Below, piece by piece: positions 1 to 12,397 of a stretch of 64,000 bases of DNA; position 1 is the stretch's first letter, and each line of letters starts with the position of its first letter. The DNA is from Lolium rigidum (taxonomy: Eukaryota > Streptophyta > Magnoliopsida > Poales > Poaceae): assembly GCF_022539505.1 (NCBI RefSeq), contig NC_061508.1, positions 347,027,484 to 347,091,483 on the forward strand, written 5' to 3'. Below the pieces are notes generated by a model. It was not told where the DNA came from, did not search any database, and saw only the letters and a program-made list of their open reading frames with translations. A program made the position numbers and the translations under genes.

Positions 1-91
1 AACCTTGGTTTCTAACCGAGGGAAACTTGCCGCTGTGCGCATCACACCTTCCTCTTGGGGTTCCCAACGGACGTGTCAACTACACGCATCA
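1..91 (+). repeat. 3' end of the 5' LTR of a gypsy-type element
   Basis: These 91 bases match the last 91 bases of the LTR at 3286-4883 with about one difference, and both end in CTACACGCATCA. The rest of this LTR lies left of the window. The near identity indicates a fairly recent insertion. The element family resembles the abundant Triticeae Sabrina/WHAM-like LTR group; that name is from memory and not certain. Confidence 0.85.
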
Positions 92-100
92 AGCAAATTT

Positions 101-118
101 CGGCGCCGTTGCTGGGGA
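101..118 (+). promoter_or_regulatory. Primer binding site (tRNA-Asp type)
   Basis: CGGCGCCGTTGCTGGGGA lies ten bases after the LTR end and resembles the TGGCGCCGTTGCCGGGGA site used by Athila/Tat-like and many cereal gypsy elements. It fixes the element as plus-strand. Confidence 0.7.
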
Positions 119-325
119 GATCAAGACACGCTGCAAGGGGAGTCTCCACTTCTCAATCTCTTTACTTTGTTTTTGTCTTGCTTTATTTTATTTACTACTT
201 TGTTTGCTGCATTATATCAAAACACAAAAAAATTAGTTGCTAGCTTTACTTTATTTACTTGTCCCGTTTGCTATATCAAAAACACAAAAAAATTAGTTAC
301 TTGCATTTACTTTACTTACTTCATC

Positions 326-801
326 ATGTTTCCTTTTAATTTTACCACAAAGAACATACCGGTAGGACAAGGGTCTATAATTGGGAGGAACAATATAGAA
401 GAATTTTTCACCCATGTTAGTACCGTTGAAGATTTTGAAGATAGACACTTGGTAGAACTTGCTCCCACTTATGAAATTGCTGCTTGCTGCTTTAGTTCGC
501 CTCGTTGGAAACTAAATTTGTTAATCTCAATCCTATAATCCAACACATGTTTCTTACACTTGGTGATTTGGAAGAGGGGGAAAAGAAAGATTTTGTTTTA
601 GAAACCCTTCTTAGAGAATTTGGTGGTCTAGCAAGAGAGGCTAGAAAAGTCTTCGCTAAATTTAATATGCTTGGTTCTCATACTAATTTTGTTGGTCTCC
701 TTGAAAAGGGAGACGCTGAAACTTATGTATCTAATATACTATGCATGGTTGAGAAAACTCCAAACCCCGCTGTAGGTGCACCACTCTTCGATAATCCTTG
801 A
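326..801 (+). pseudogene. Small element-encoded ORF, function unknown, one frameshift
   Basis: A reading frame starts at MFPFNFTTKN (326), runs to about 510, and continues in another frame from METKFVNLNP (505) to the stop at 801. Joined, it gives about 155 residues, acidic and leucine-rich in the second half, with no zinc knuckle, protease or polymerase motif. Its position just after the primer site is where gag would start, so it may be a gag relic or an element-specific protein. I do not recognise the family. The frame change near 505-510 makes this copy inactive unless translation shifts frame. Confidence 0.45.
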
Positions 802-3285
802 GATACACTTTCTGCGCCTAGCTGAAAGGCGTTAAAGAAAAGCGCTTATGGGAGACAACCCATGTTTTTACTCCAGTATTTTTGTTTTATATTTGTGTCT
901 TGGAAGTTGTTTACTACTGTAGCAACCTCTCCTTATCTTAGTTTTATGTTTTGTTGTGCCAAGTAAAGTCTTTGATAGAAAAGTAAGTACTAGATTTGGA
1001 TTACTGCGCAGTTCCAGATTTCTTTGCTGTCACGAATCTGGGTCTATCTCCCTGTAGGTAGCTCAGAAAATTACGCCAATTTACGAGCATGATCCTCAGA
1101 TATGTACGCGACTTTCATTCAATTTGAGAATTTTCGTTTGAGCAAGTCTGGTGGCCTAATAAAATCCATCTTTACGGACTGTTCTGTTTTGACAGATTCT
1201 GTCTTTTATTTCGCATTGCCTCTTTTGCTATGTTGGATGAATTTCTTTGATCCACTAATGTCCAGTAGCTTTATGCAATGTCCAGAAGTGTTAAGAATGA
1301 TTGTGTCACCTCTGAACATGTGAATTTTTATTATGCACTAACCCTCTAATGAGTTGTTTCGAGTTTGGTGTGGAGGAAGTTTTCAAGGATCAAGAGAGGA
1401 GTATGATGCAATATGATCAAGGAGAGTGAAAACTCTAAGCTTGGGGATGCCCCGGTGGTTCACCCCTGCATATATTAAGAAGACTCAAGCGTCTAAGCTT
1501 GGGGATGCCCAAGGCATCCCCTTCTTCATCGACAACATTATCGGGTTCCTCCCCTGAAACTATATTTTTATTCGGCCACATCTTATGTACTTTGCTTGGA
1601 GCGTCGGTTTGTTTTTGTTTTTTGTTTTGTTTGAATAAAATGGATCCTAGCATTCACTTTATGGGAGAGAGACACGCTCCGCTGTAGCATATGGACAAAT
1701 ATGTCCTTAGGCTCTACTCATAGTATTCATGGCGAAGTTTCTTCTTCGTTAATTTGTTATATGGTTGGAATTGGAAAATGATACATGTAGTAAATTGCTA
1801 TAATGTCTTGGATAATGTGATACTTGGCAATTGTTGTGCTCATGTTTAAGCTCTTGCATCATATGCTTTGCACCTATTAATGAAGAAATACATAGAGCTT
1901 GCTAAAATTTGGTTTGCATAATTGGTCTCTCTAAAGTTTAGATAATTTCTAGTATTGAGTTTTGAACAACAAGGAAGACGGTGTAGAGTCTTATAATGTT
2001 TACAATATGTCTTTTATGTGAGTTTTGCTGCACCGGTTCATCCTTGTGTTTGTTTCAAATAACCTTGCTAGCCTAAGCCTTGTATCGAGAGGGAATACTT
2101 CTCATGCATCCAAAATCCTTGAGCCAACTACTATGCCATTTGTGTCCACCATACCTACCTACTACATGGTATTTCTCCGCCATTCCAAAGTAAATTGCTT
2201 GAGTGCTACCTTTAAATAATTCAAAATTTACCACCTCTGATTTGTGTCAATGTTTTATAGCTCATGAGGAAGTATGTGGTGTTTTATCTTTCGATCTTGT
2301 CATTTACTTCTGACAGACTTTCACAATGGACTAGTGGCACATCCGCTTATCCAATAAATTTGCAAAAAGAGCTGGCAATGGGGTTCCCAGCCCCGATTAA
2401 TTAACTTGCATTAATAATTCTCTTCACATGTTTTGCTCTGATTCATCGGTAAGCAACTTAATTTTGCAAATAGACACTCCTTCATGGTATGTGATTGTTG
2501 GAAGGCACCCGAGGATTCGGTTAGCCATGGCTTGTGTAAGCAAAAGGTTGGGAGGAGTGTCATCCATAAATAAAGAAAAACTAAACTAAAGTACATGTGT
2601 AAACAAAAGAGAAGAGGGATGATCTACCTTGCTTGGTAGAGATAACGTCCTTCATGGGAGCCGCTCTTGAAAGTCTGGTTGATGAGGTAGTTAGAGTGCC
2701 CACTACCATTCGTTGACAACAACAAACACCTCTCAAAACTTTACTTTTATGCTCTCTTTATGTTTTCAAAAACCAAAGCTCTAGCACAAATATAGCAATC
2801 GATGCTTTTCCTCTTTGAAGGACCCTTCTTTTACTTTTTATGTTGAGTCAGTTCACCTATCTCTCTCCACCTCAAGAAGCAAACACTTGTGTGAACTGTG
2901 CATTGATTCCTACATACTTGCATATTGCACTTGTTATATTACTCTATGTTGACAAACTATCATTGAGATATACATGTTACAAGTTGAAAGCAATTGCTGA
3001 AACTTTATCTTCCATTGTGTTGCTTCAATATCTTTACTTTAAATTATTGCTTTATGAGTTAACTCTTATGCAAGACTTATTGATGCCTGTCTTGAAAGTG
3101 CTATTCATGAAAAGTCATTGCTTTATGATTCAGTTGTTTACTCATGTCATTACCATTGTTTTGATCGCTGCATTCATTACATATGTTTACAATATGATCA
3201 AGGTTATGATGGAATATCACTTCAGAAATTATCTTTGTTATCGTTTTACCTGCTCGGGACGAGCAGAACTAAGCTTGGGGATGCT

Positions 3286-4883
3286 TGATACGTCTCCGAC
3301 GTATCGATAATTTCTTATGTTCTATGCCATATTATTGATGATACCTACATGTTTTATGCACACTTTATGTCATATTCGTGCATTTTCCGGAACTAACCTA
3401 TTAACAAGATGCCGAAGTGCCGGTTCCGTTTTACTGCTGTTTTTGGTTTCAGAAATCCTAGTAACGAAATATTCTCGGAATTGGACGAAACGAAGACCCG
3501 GGGGCCTATTTTTCCACGGAGCTTCCGGAAGACCGAAGAACATACGAAGTGGGGCCACGAGGTGGCCAAACCACATGGCGGCGCGGCCAAGGGGGCCCGC
3601 GCCGCCCTGTGGTGTGGGCCCCTCGTCCGGCCCCCGACTCTGCCCTTCCGCCTACTTAAAGCCTCCGTCGCGAAACCCACGATGCGAAAAACCACGATAC
3701 GGAAAACCTTGCGAGACGCCGCCGCCGCCGATCCCATCTCGGGGGATTACGGAGATCTCCTCCGGCACCCTGCCGGAGAGGGGATTCATCTCCCGGAGGA
3801 CTCTACACCGCCATGGTCGCCTCCGGAGTGATGAGTGAGTAGTTCACCCCTGGACTATGGGTCCATAGCAGTAGCTAGATGGTTGTCTTCTCCTCATTGT
3901 GCTTCATTGTTGGATCTTGTGAGCTGCCTAACATGATCAAGATCATCTATCCGTAATACTCTATGTTGTGTTTGTCGGGATCCGATGGATAGAGAATACC
4001 ATGTCATGTTAATTATCAAGTTATTACACATGTGTTGTTTATGATCTTGCATGCTCTCCGTTACTAGTAGAGGCTCCGGCCAAGTTTTTACTTTTAACTC
4101 CAAGAGGGAGTACTTATGCTCGATAGTGGGTTCATGCCTGCATTGACACACGGGACGATGACGAGAAAGTTCTAAGGTTGTGTTGTCTTGTTGCCACTAG
4201 GGATAAAACATTGGCGCTATGTCCGAGGATGTAGTTGTTGATTACATTACGCACCATACTTAATGCAATTGTCTGTTGCTTTGCAACTTAATACTGGAGG
4301 GGTTCGGATGATAACTCGAAGGTGGACTTTTTAGGCATAGATGCGGTTGGATGGCGGTCTATGTACTTTGTCGTAATGCCCAATTAAATCTCACTATACT
4401 TATCATGTCATGTATGTGCATTGTTATGCCCTCTCTATTTGTCAATTGCCCGACTGTAATTTGTTCACCCAACATGCTTTTATCTTATGGGAGAGACACC
4501 TCTAGTGAGCTGTGGACCCCGGTCCATTCTTTTAATACTTGAAATACAAATCTGCTGCAATACTTGTTTTTACTTGTTTTCTCTGCAAACAATCATCTTC
4601 CACACAATACGGTTAATCCTTTGTTACAGCAAGCCGGTGAGATTGACAACCTCAACTGTTTCGTTGGGGCAAAGTACTTTGGTTGTGTTGTGCGGGTTCC
4701 ACGTTGGCGCCGGAATCTCCGGTGTTGCGCCACACTACATCCCGCCGCCATCAACCTTCAACGTGCTTCTTGACTCCTCTTCGGTTCGATTAAACCTTGG
4801 TTTCTAACTGAGGGAAACTTGCCGCTGTGCGCATCACACCTTCCTCTTGGGGTTCCCAACGGACGTGTCAACTACACGCATCA
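3286..4883 (+). repeat. 3' LTR (1598 bp) of the gypsy-type element
   Basis: It begins TGATACGTCTCCGACG directly after the purine-rich AAGCTTGGGGATGC and ends CACGCATCA. A GC-rich stretch at 3480-3800 precedes the U5 half. The four-frame ORFs at 3317-3838 are GC-rich shadows. The base after the LTR (4884, CAACC...) resumes the LINE reading frame. Confidence 0.85.
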
Positions 4884-6256
4884 CAACCCCTTGTTGTTTT
4901 ATGAATTTTGCTTCCCTCGGGACTTCCTGTAACAGGGCAACCCCATCAGTAATATATCTACACTTTATAAAGGCAGTCTGGCAAGGATGTATGACTTTGT
5001 TCATGATGGGAACAGCTCTAATAGTTAGAGCTTCTGTGAATATCTTGAACAGGACTAGCAAGAGACAAATTGATCTGTATTTATGTATCTTGTTAGCATC
5101 ATGTCCTTTTGGCACAAGGGTAATAATGCCATAATTGATTTTTTTCAAGTCAAATGCATGTCTGTGGAAGCCATTGAAAGCAGCAATCATATCTGCTTTA
5201 ATAATATCCCAACATTCCTTACAAAATTCTACAGGGATCCCATCAGGGCCAGCTGCTTTGTTGTTTTCCATCTGATCAATGGCATTCTTGATTTCCTCTT
5301 CACTGAATTCCCTATCCATTACTTTCCTCTCCTCTTCACTTATTTTTTTATCAGCAGACCATATATGACTGTTCAGTCTGATCCCAGAATCGGTGGCTGG
5401 ACCAAAGAGATGTTTCTAAAAGGCACTGGCATGATTCAACAGGTCAACAGTTCCTTGTACAATATTATCACCATCTTTCATAGAGAAAATAGTTCTCTTC
5501 CTTTTTCAACCACTCGAAATTCTATGGAAGAAAGAAGTATTACTGTCTCCCTGAAGAAGCCATTTCTCTCTGGATCTCTGCTGCCAGTAGCTCTCCTCTT
5601 TATCAATGATATTCATCAACCCATGTTGTATTTGGGCCCTCCTTATTATCTGTGCAGCAGATAGAGGCTGATCCTCTTCTAGTCTCTCTAGCTCTTCCAG
5701 TTCTCTATTAATATCCTTGTTTCTTTTGATATCTCTCCCTCTCAGATTTTCTCCCCAACCTTTCAAATCTTTCTTGACATTTTTCAGTTCCAATTGTAGT
5801 TTTTCCAAACTGTCAGAGGTTCTCACAGGATTTTGCCAGACCCTGGAGACTATACTGAGGAAATCTTCTTCCTGCAACCATGCGTTTTTCAAATTTAAAG
5901 TCTTTGATAACCCTATCTCTCTGTTCCATAGTGTCTAGGATCAATGGATTGCGATCTGACATATCTCTGACAAGCTTATGGACAATTGTGAGGGGAAACA
6001 GAGTTTCCCAAGAATCATTCATCAAGAATCTATCCAGCTTTTCAAGGTTAGGATCTTGTTGATTGTTTGACCAAGTGTATTGTCCACTAGATAAATATAT
6101 CTCTCTGAGACCATAACTGTTAATGATAGCATTGAACATATCAGTCCATTTGTTCCTCCTCGTGGCTTTGTTTTTTTCTGAAGGAAATCTAATAATGTTG
6201 AAGTCTCCTCCAATGAGTAAAGGAAGCTCTTGATCACTAACAGTATGCCAAAGGCA
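4884..6256 (-). pseudogene. LINE ORF2 fragment: endonuclease C-terminus and first part of reverse transcriptase
   Basis: Read right to left: an endonuclease segment (6262-5813) with LLIGGDFNIIR and YTWSNNQ motifs, a linker ending WLLQGDSNTSFFH (5892-5506), then the start of the L1-type reverse transcriptase (5319-4884) with NNKAAGPDGIPVEFCKECWDII, ITLVPKG and CQTAFIK motifs. Frames change at about 5850 and 5400, and 'YRSICLLLVLFKI' stands where YRPISLLNV is usual, so it is degenerate. The rest of the RT lies left of the window, cut off by the gypsy insertion at 4883/4884. Confidence 0.85.
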
Positions 6257-6933
6257 TGCCAAAACCGGATGGTTAGGGCCATCAAGATGCCGGTTTAATG
6301 TTTATACCGGAGCACGAAGTAAAGAGTTTGGCTAAGTGAAGCTAAGCCGGTATCCCCAGGAGGGGTATACCGGAACCGGATAGAGAAGACACCGGGCTAC
6401 CGGCAAGAAGTGCATCGTAGCGCGTCGGCAGGACTGGTCAAAGATTCTCTTCAGAGCTAGAGGACAAGGATGAGCTAAGCAAAGTAGCTTTAAACGAAGC
6501 CCTGACGATAAAGAAGAGGCTGACGCTGAAAGAAGCCGGAGGATGCCAGCCTCCCTGATTAAAGAAGACCCCGGTGTCATCTATGATTAAAGTAACTTTG
6601 TAAAGTAGTTTGTCTAGTCAAAGATGCCATTAGGGTTTCTTCCTCTGTAAGCCACCCTCTCCCCTATATAAGGAGAGGGGCACACCCCGTACGCGGGCAT
6701 GTGAGTCCTTGTATTCAGAAACCTGTAATTTGTTGAGATCAATGAAGAGAAAGATCTAGAGCAGAGTTCTTCCTTGTGTGTTTCTTCGTCTACCTCTGGC
6801 CTTGGCTAAGTTCTTGAGGAAAGCATCCGGAAGTTCATCCAATCTAATCAAAAACCCTCCCCCGAATCCTCTAGCGTCCATTCGGCCCCAACTTAAGCCA
6901 TCCTATGGCATCTGTCCGTTCACCATGACGACA
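6257..6933 (+). mobile_element. Solo LTR or LTR fragment inserted in the LINE
   Basis: About 680 bp interrupts the LINE endonuclease frame, which resumes cleanly on both sides (ELGNV to the right, ACLWHTV to the left). It contains a plus-strand TATA box (CCCCTATATAAGGAG, about 6661-6675) and ends GTTCACCATGACGACA, like the 3' border of cereal LTRs that precede a TGGCGCCCACC primer site. No internal region is present. I could not find a clean target duplication, so the exact ends are approximate. Confidence 0.6.
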
Positions 6934-8195
6934 CATTCCCCAGCTCAATCAGAAAATTTCCTTATCCTCTAGTTGAGCGGCTCCATACACAATGACCAAG
7001 TTCCATTATACCTGCATCTTTTATCAAACAGAGTGACTTTGATATGGAATCTACCAACACTGCTATTACATATGTCAAATCTAGATGACCTAAAACCACC
7101 CAAAATCCCACCACTCCTGCCAACAGAAGGAATCCATCTCCAATCAAAATCATTCATGTGATCAAATTTCCTGAAAAACCAGGAGAGTAATCTTTCTTTA
7201 TTGTCTCATGCAAGCCAATGAAATCTATCTCCTGAGCTCTAAGTAGATCTGACAGGAAAACCCTCATACCCTTCTTGCTAACACCCCTGCAATTTAGTGT
7301 TGCACCTATCATAGATACTTTGAATTTTGTTTTCTTCTCCTGGTTCCAGTCACAATGCCACACAAAGGGTGGTCACTGGAGACTTTCACCGAGGCAACAC
7401 TAGATTTTGGTAGTGCTTCTCCAGAGGCAACACCTGATTTTGCTAGTGTCCCTCTCAGACTCCTTTTTCTGCTGATTTTCTCTTCTTTTTTGTCCTCCTA
7501 GATACCAAATGTGTATAATCTTCCATATCATCTTCCATGTTGTCACTAAAACCCAGCAACATGATCTGATTGGGTTCATTCTATGTAATAGTTTCATCTC
7601 TTTCCTGCACTTCCTTGATAGCATGTCTAGCAATCTCTAGATCTTTGAGATGATTTACTTTTTCAAGGAGAAATGTGTCATGACTAATACCCATTTCAAG
7701 ATATCTAGCAATAATATCATCATCATCCAAAATTGCAATCGAATTCTCAGTGGTTAAGGGAAGTACCTGATAGATCTTTCTTCTCAGCAGCTGCCTTGGC
7801 TTTTTCATCAATCCTGGTAGATGTACTCCCTTGGCTAGTCATTCTTGAGCTCCTCCTAGCAGGTACATCAACTTGCATATATTTTTTCTCTCCTTCATCT
7901 TCTAGTGAATTGTCGACTTGAGAAGCAGGCTCCTCTTCTAGTACATTCAGCCTCTGGCTGAGATCCATCAACAGGGATAAGGACAACTGTGCGCTCATGC
8001 TTGAGAGATGGAGCAGCTAGAGCAAGGATTCCTTGACCTGGATCAATAAAAGGCATGTCGGAAGCTTGACTGGACTCACCACTCTATGTGCTACTCCCAT
8101 AATCGACCTGTTCATCATCCATTCCATCATTCTCTGCCACATTTTCAACTATGGGAGGTAGGATGTGACCAAATTGCTTCTTCCTATATAAATTT
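6934..8195 (-). pseudogene. LINE 5' part: ORF1 tail and endonuclease N-terminus
   Basis: Minus-strand 7300-6960 encodes the APE-type endonuclease start: GATLNCRGVSKKGMRVFLSDLL, then DFIGLHETIK, then DWRWIPSVGRSGGI, then RYNGTWSLC and VYGAAQ. The segment 8000-7400 gives overlapping charged, serine-rich frames typical of a LINE ORF1 C-terminal region, broken by several frame changes. Sequence to the right of about 8195 is a Harbinger element, so the LINE 5' end is missing or joined there. Confidence 0.7.
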
Positions 8196-8436
8196 TGTGC
8201 CATAGATTTGATCCCAAAAAACTTAAGAGGACTAAACTTTTGTATTTTGCAAATCAACCATATGAACCAAAGTATAAATATTAAAAACCGAACTAAATAT
8301 AATAAATTAAATTATTTATTATACATAACTACTCACCATGGAGATGCGAGTGATGTTCCATAAGATCATCTTGTAGTTGAGCATGTGCATTCGGGTTCTT
8401 GATGCTTCGGTGAATTTTGAGGAACTGGTGGATCGT

Positions 8437-9694
8437 GTTTACATCATGCTCAGGCTCAACCTGGTCTCATTTGAGATGTACCTGAAGTTCTCTAGCATGT
8501 CTCTCGCATCTTCAATGATCATGTTATGCAAAATGATGCAACATGTCATTATCTGCCGTAGGGTCTTCGGTTTCCAATACTCGACTGTTCCACGAACAAT
8601 GCCAAAGTGCTTTTGCCGAAGGCTCTCTCCACATCTTTCCTTTATGCCTGTTGCATTTGTTGCTAAGTGTGATCTCTTGGGGCTATTGACAAGACTGTGC
8701 GGGATTGTTTTCACAAATGTGGACCATGGAGGATAGATGCCGTCAGCAAGATAGTCCCCATTGAATACTCATGGCCATTGACCTCATAGTTGCAAGGAGG
8801 AGCTTCCCCCTTCATAAGCCTTGAGAACGGTGGTAACCTCGACAACACATTAAGATCATTGAGAGTTTCATGCAATACATATAATTAATGAATGCCATAT
8901 CCATAGGTCATGCGGTGCAATTTCCTCAAGGATTATTGTTGCATCTTTCCAGTGGCCTTTGTATTGACCTTTCCACCCAGGTGGACAATTGTTCCAGCTC
9001 CAATGCATACAGTAAATTGAGCCGAACATTTCAGGCAATCCTTGAGCTTCACTCTCAGCAAGAAGTCTCTTGATGTCTTCGTCGTTGGTTACCCTCAAGT
9101 ACTCTGGACCGAAAATATCAATCATAGCTTTGCAAAACCTTCTCACGACCTCCAAAATTGTGTCCTCCCCAATGCAAACATAGTCATCAATGGCGTCGGC
9201 CAAGCAACCATGTGCAAGTACACTCAAGGCTGCTACGCATTTCATCATGGGGCTTATACTCATCTCTCCCGATGCACTCCTCTGAAGCTTGAACCAATCA
9301 TCGTGATGCTCCACGGCTTTTGTTATTGTGAGGAGCAAGTCCTTTTGCATCCGAAACAGCCGCCGGAATTACTTATATGTATAGATTGCACCAGGGTTGA
9401 AATAATCCCGCATGATTCGATCATGGCCCTCGGCTCTATTCCGGTTGATACACACGGCCAAATTGCGATCCTTGCCTTGGCGGAGCCTCCGCCAGTCTCT
9501 AAATCTCCGTCGTCTTCTTCTTCCTCCTCCAACGAAGAGTCATTGAAGATCATCTCTCTCAAACTCTTCATCTGTAGTCGAAGGTGCTCTCGGTCAAGCC
9601 GGTTGCCACCAATAAAAGACAAGTCATATAAACATTCGGTTGAATACCTTGAGCGCGGCGGAGGTGGAGTCTGCGGCCGGTACCATCGAGCCAA
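8437..9694 (-). pseudogene. PIF/Harbinger DDE transposase, copy 1
   Basis: Cut-and-paste transposase of the HARBI1 nuclease family. In order: N-terminal acidic region MARWYRPQT..LREMIF (9694-9530), then FKLQRSASGEMSISPMMKCVAALSVLAHG, DDYVCIGEDTILEVVRRFCKAM, YLRVTNDEDI, GSIYCMHWSWNNCPPGWKGQYKG and HDLWIWH (9350-8868). After a frame break come KTIPHSLVNSPKRSHLATNATG, KCFG-like and QIMTCCIILHNMIIEDARD (8714-8439). The first catalytic Asp (usual SIDCMHW) is Tyr here (SIYCMHW). With the frame breaks, this copy cannot be active. Confidence 0.8.
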
Positions 9695-9890
9695 GCAAAG
9701 GGTTGAGGCCTCCGCCAGGGCTGTGCGACGACCGGGCTACCCTATAGCGGTTGTTATAATCCGACCGTCGAGCCAACGCGACGACCGGACGTCGATGAAG
9801 ATCGAAGCCGCCACCGGGCGTAAAGCTCGTCGGCCGAGGGCTACGACAGTAGTAGTCAGTCGATTTTGGACCGTGGCGGTCGGTCTACAC

Positions 9891-10229
9891 TGTTACAAAA
9901 CCGCGCAAATAAAAGTAGATCAAACAAAGAACAAGAACACAGATTTTTTACGTGGAAAACCCAAACGGGAAAAACCACGAAACGCACAGCGGCGCTCTCA
10001 CTATAATTGGAGGAGTTGTACAATACACGAGAGGACAGACCCTCTACGTGCTATCAATATGGAGAAACTCTCTCTCATCTATTCTATGACTACCTTGGAC
10101 TATATATAGGAGCAAACAACTCTATTTCTTGGCGGACACGAAATAGACTTGTAGATGTGCTACGTCTAGCACGTTTGACATGCCGTATTCCGTTTGACAG
10201 GTAAACAGATTTCGGATCACCATACAACA
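9891..10229 (-). repeat. 3' LTR (left) of the 2.5 kb copia-like element
   Basis: Matches 12040-12397. It contains a TATATATAGGAG stretch (10098-10110). Confidence 0.88.
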
Positions 10230-12039
10230 AACTCCACCTGGAGCCGAAATCCCTTGCAACGGTCATAGATATCATTCAACTCCTCAACTAAAGTTATCAC
10301 AAGTAAACCTTGTGCCTTCAAACGTCCATAGGACTAATAAACTTCTCATGAAGTCACCTTGAGCAAATCAAATTGTAGGTCGTCCAAAAACAACACAGCT
10401 GTCAACAAAGATGAACGAACTTGGGTCTCCCATAAGATCTAATTAAAGTCTGAGTCGGTGCCACTGACCTCCAAAAACTGAAACTGCTCAACCATCAAAT
10501 GACACAAGTCATCTTATCTCCTGTGGTGCGTGGGTGAGCACATAGCTCAAAACATTGTGAAGAACTCATCTCATGGGATCTAAACGTGCCAAACATAAAG
10601 CACAAACCTCGGCAAACAATACTCATGCAAGAGCATCTGGTACGAAGGGCTGCTGATTTGTAATGGCTAATGAAAATCCATGATATGGCCAAAAATTGTC
10701 TCTATAGAAGGAACCTCAACATGCAATGAAGCATCAACTCTGCAATAGACCCCTCTTGAAAGAGCATAGACAACTGAATTGCACTGAAACTTACAATACT
10801 AAATGTTGTAGTATCTAGCAGAAAACAATCTCCACTTGCACCTCAAATAATCCTCATCACGAACTTCAATAACAAAGCAAAACCTTCACATGTATAACAG
10901 CAAAAAACTCGGAGAGCAAAGAGTATAATGCTAACTACCAACAGGCATAAAAATTACCTCCTCCATATTTTTTTTCTTGATAACTGAATTGTGTTCTTCA
11001 TCAAATTGCAGCAACACAACCCCTCTCCAGACAGAATACAATTCACCAAACTCCACCTTGAACTGAAAACAATAAAACGATGATCATACCAGCGACAAAT
11101 CATCGATCATAGGTGGCGCGGGAATTCTTTCGTTTGTCCTTGTCAGTCGAAATAGCAAAACACTTATTTCCAAAACTATCCAGTGCATCCTTATAACTGG
11201 CTTGCGCCAACAACGCTCGCATCTTGACTTGTCATAGGGAAAACCTTGTGTCATAATATAACAGCTGAACATCGTACTTCATGATATCCATGAATCGATA
11301 AAACTGTGATCACAAAGTAATACAAGCCACAGAATTTTTTTATGTAGAATTAAAACTGCAGAGCAAAAAAAAACTGAAAAAATTGCACCTGATAGTGTTT
11401 TGGATGGACGTAGCAATAACGAGAGCTGAAAGATAAATCTGGAGCTGAAAGATAAATCTGAACCAGTACTCTTCTGGAACTTCACGTGAATTAGCAGAAT
11501 CGAATTTGATATCTCGCCTTGAAACTTGATCGCATGTGTTGCTGCGTTTGGCTTTGGCTGGACTAGAAGTAGTACTGCCGGTACATTGATTCTTCTCGGT
11601 GATCCACGTCGGAAGCAAAAGCGGAAAAAAACACGGCGGTACGAAACTGATCTGAACTCCATTGATCCATGTGCAGCGCATTGAACGGAATTGATACCGA
11701 CTAGAAAGCAATAGCTAGCAGCGGATCGGAAACCATACCGACTAGAAAGCAATAGCGGCGGATCGGAAACCATACCAAAAAACTGCAACTGACGCGACGA
11801 TCCGCAGATCGGTGCGTAAGAACGAATCACCGGATCAGGCGGAGCATATCACGCCGTTGAACTGCGTTGATCTAATAGATCGGATCTCACGAACGATAAT
11901 CGTGGCTCTGCCTTGATGCTGCTTGATGCTGCGTGACGCAGCGATTGATCCAAACGACGCTGCGCGGTGCTGCCCCGGAAGCGCAGCGGAAAGTCCCCGG
12001 ACAGCGAATTGATCTTAAGCCTGAAGCTCTAATACCACT

Positions 12040-12397
12040 TGTTACAAAATCGTTAAATAAAAGTAGATCAAACAAAAAACAAGAATACAGATTTTTACGT
12101 GGAAAACCCAAACGGGAAAACCACGAAACGCACGGCGGCGCTCTCACTATAATTGGAGGAGTAGTACAATACACGAGAGGACAGACCCTCTGCGTGCTAT
12201 CAATATGGAGAAACTCTCTCTCATCTATTTTATGACTACCTTGGACGTACTATATATAGGAGCAAACAACTCTCTTTCTTGGCGGACACGAAATAGAGTT
12301 GTAGCTGTGCTACGTCTAGCACGTTTGACATGCCGTAGTCTGTTGGGACTCCTTCCATAGTACAACAGGTAAACAGATTTCGGATCACCATACAACA
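12040..12397 (-). repeat. 5' LTR (right) of the 2.5 kb copia-like element
   Basis: Adjacent to the minus-strand primer site TGGTATTAGAGC at 12025-12036, so this is the 5' LTR of a minus-strand element. Confidence 0.88.

Larger units (their letters stand above)
92..3285 (+). mobile_element. Internal region of a non-autonomous gypsy-type retrotransposon
   Basis: The internal region is only 3.2 kb. I found no protease, reverse transcriptase, RNase H or integrase in any frame, so the element must be mobilised in trans or is a deletion derivative. It holds one small ORF near the 5' end (326-801), then mostly AT-rich sequence with no coding signal. The motif CTAAGCTTGGGGATGC occurs at about 1435-1450 and 1493-1508 and again next to the 3' LTR, where it acts as the polypurine tract region. 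With the flanking LTRs, the insertion interrupts the reverse transcriptase of a minus-strand LINE. Confidence 0.75.
9891..12397 (-). mobile_element. Complete non-autonomous LTR element (copia-like, 2507 bp)
   Basis: LTRs at 9891-10229 (339 bp) and 12040-12397 (358 bp) are nearly identical and bounded by TGTTAC...CAACA. The 5 bp target duplication TACAC is perfect (9886-9890 and 12398-12402). The paralogous Harbinger at 51816-51825 has one TACAC and no insertion. The primer site TGGTATTAGAGC (initiator Met type) is on the minus strand, directly inside the right LTR (12025-12036). The 1.8 kb interior has no gag or pol. Its size and lack of coding place it with TRIM/SMART or LARD-like parasites of copia elements. 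The right LTR has a roughly 20 bp difference from the left (around 12336-12365). Confidence 0.9.

Noticed and set aside
3370..3838. GC-rich ORFs on both strands in the LTR
   Set aside because: They lie in the GC-rich part of a 1.6 kb LTR and have no domain.
9042..10109. 355-codon plus-strand ORF over the Harbinger element
   Set aside because: It is antisense to the Harbinger transposase and runs into the LTR of the inserted element; the protein has no consistent composition.
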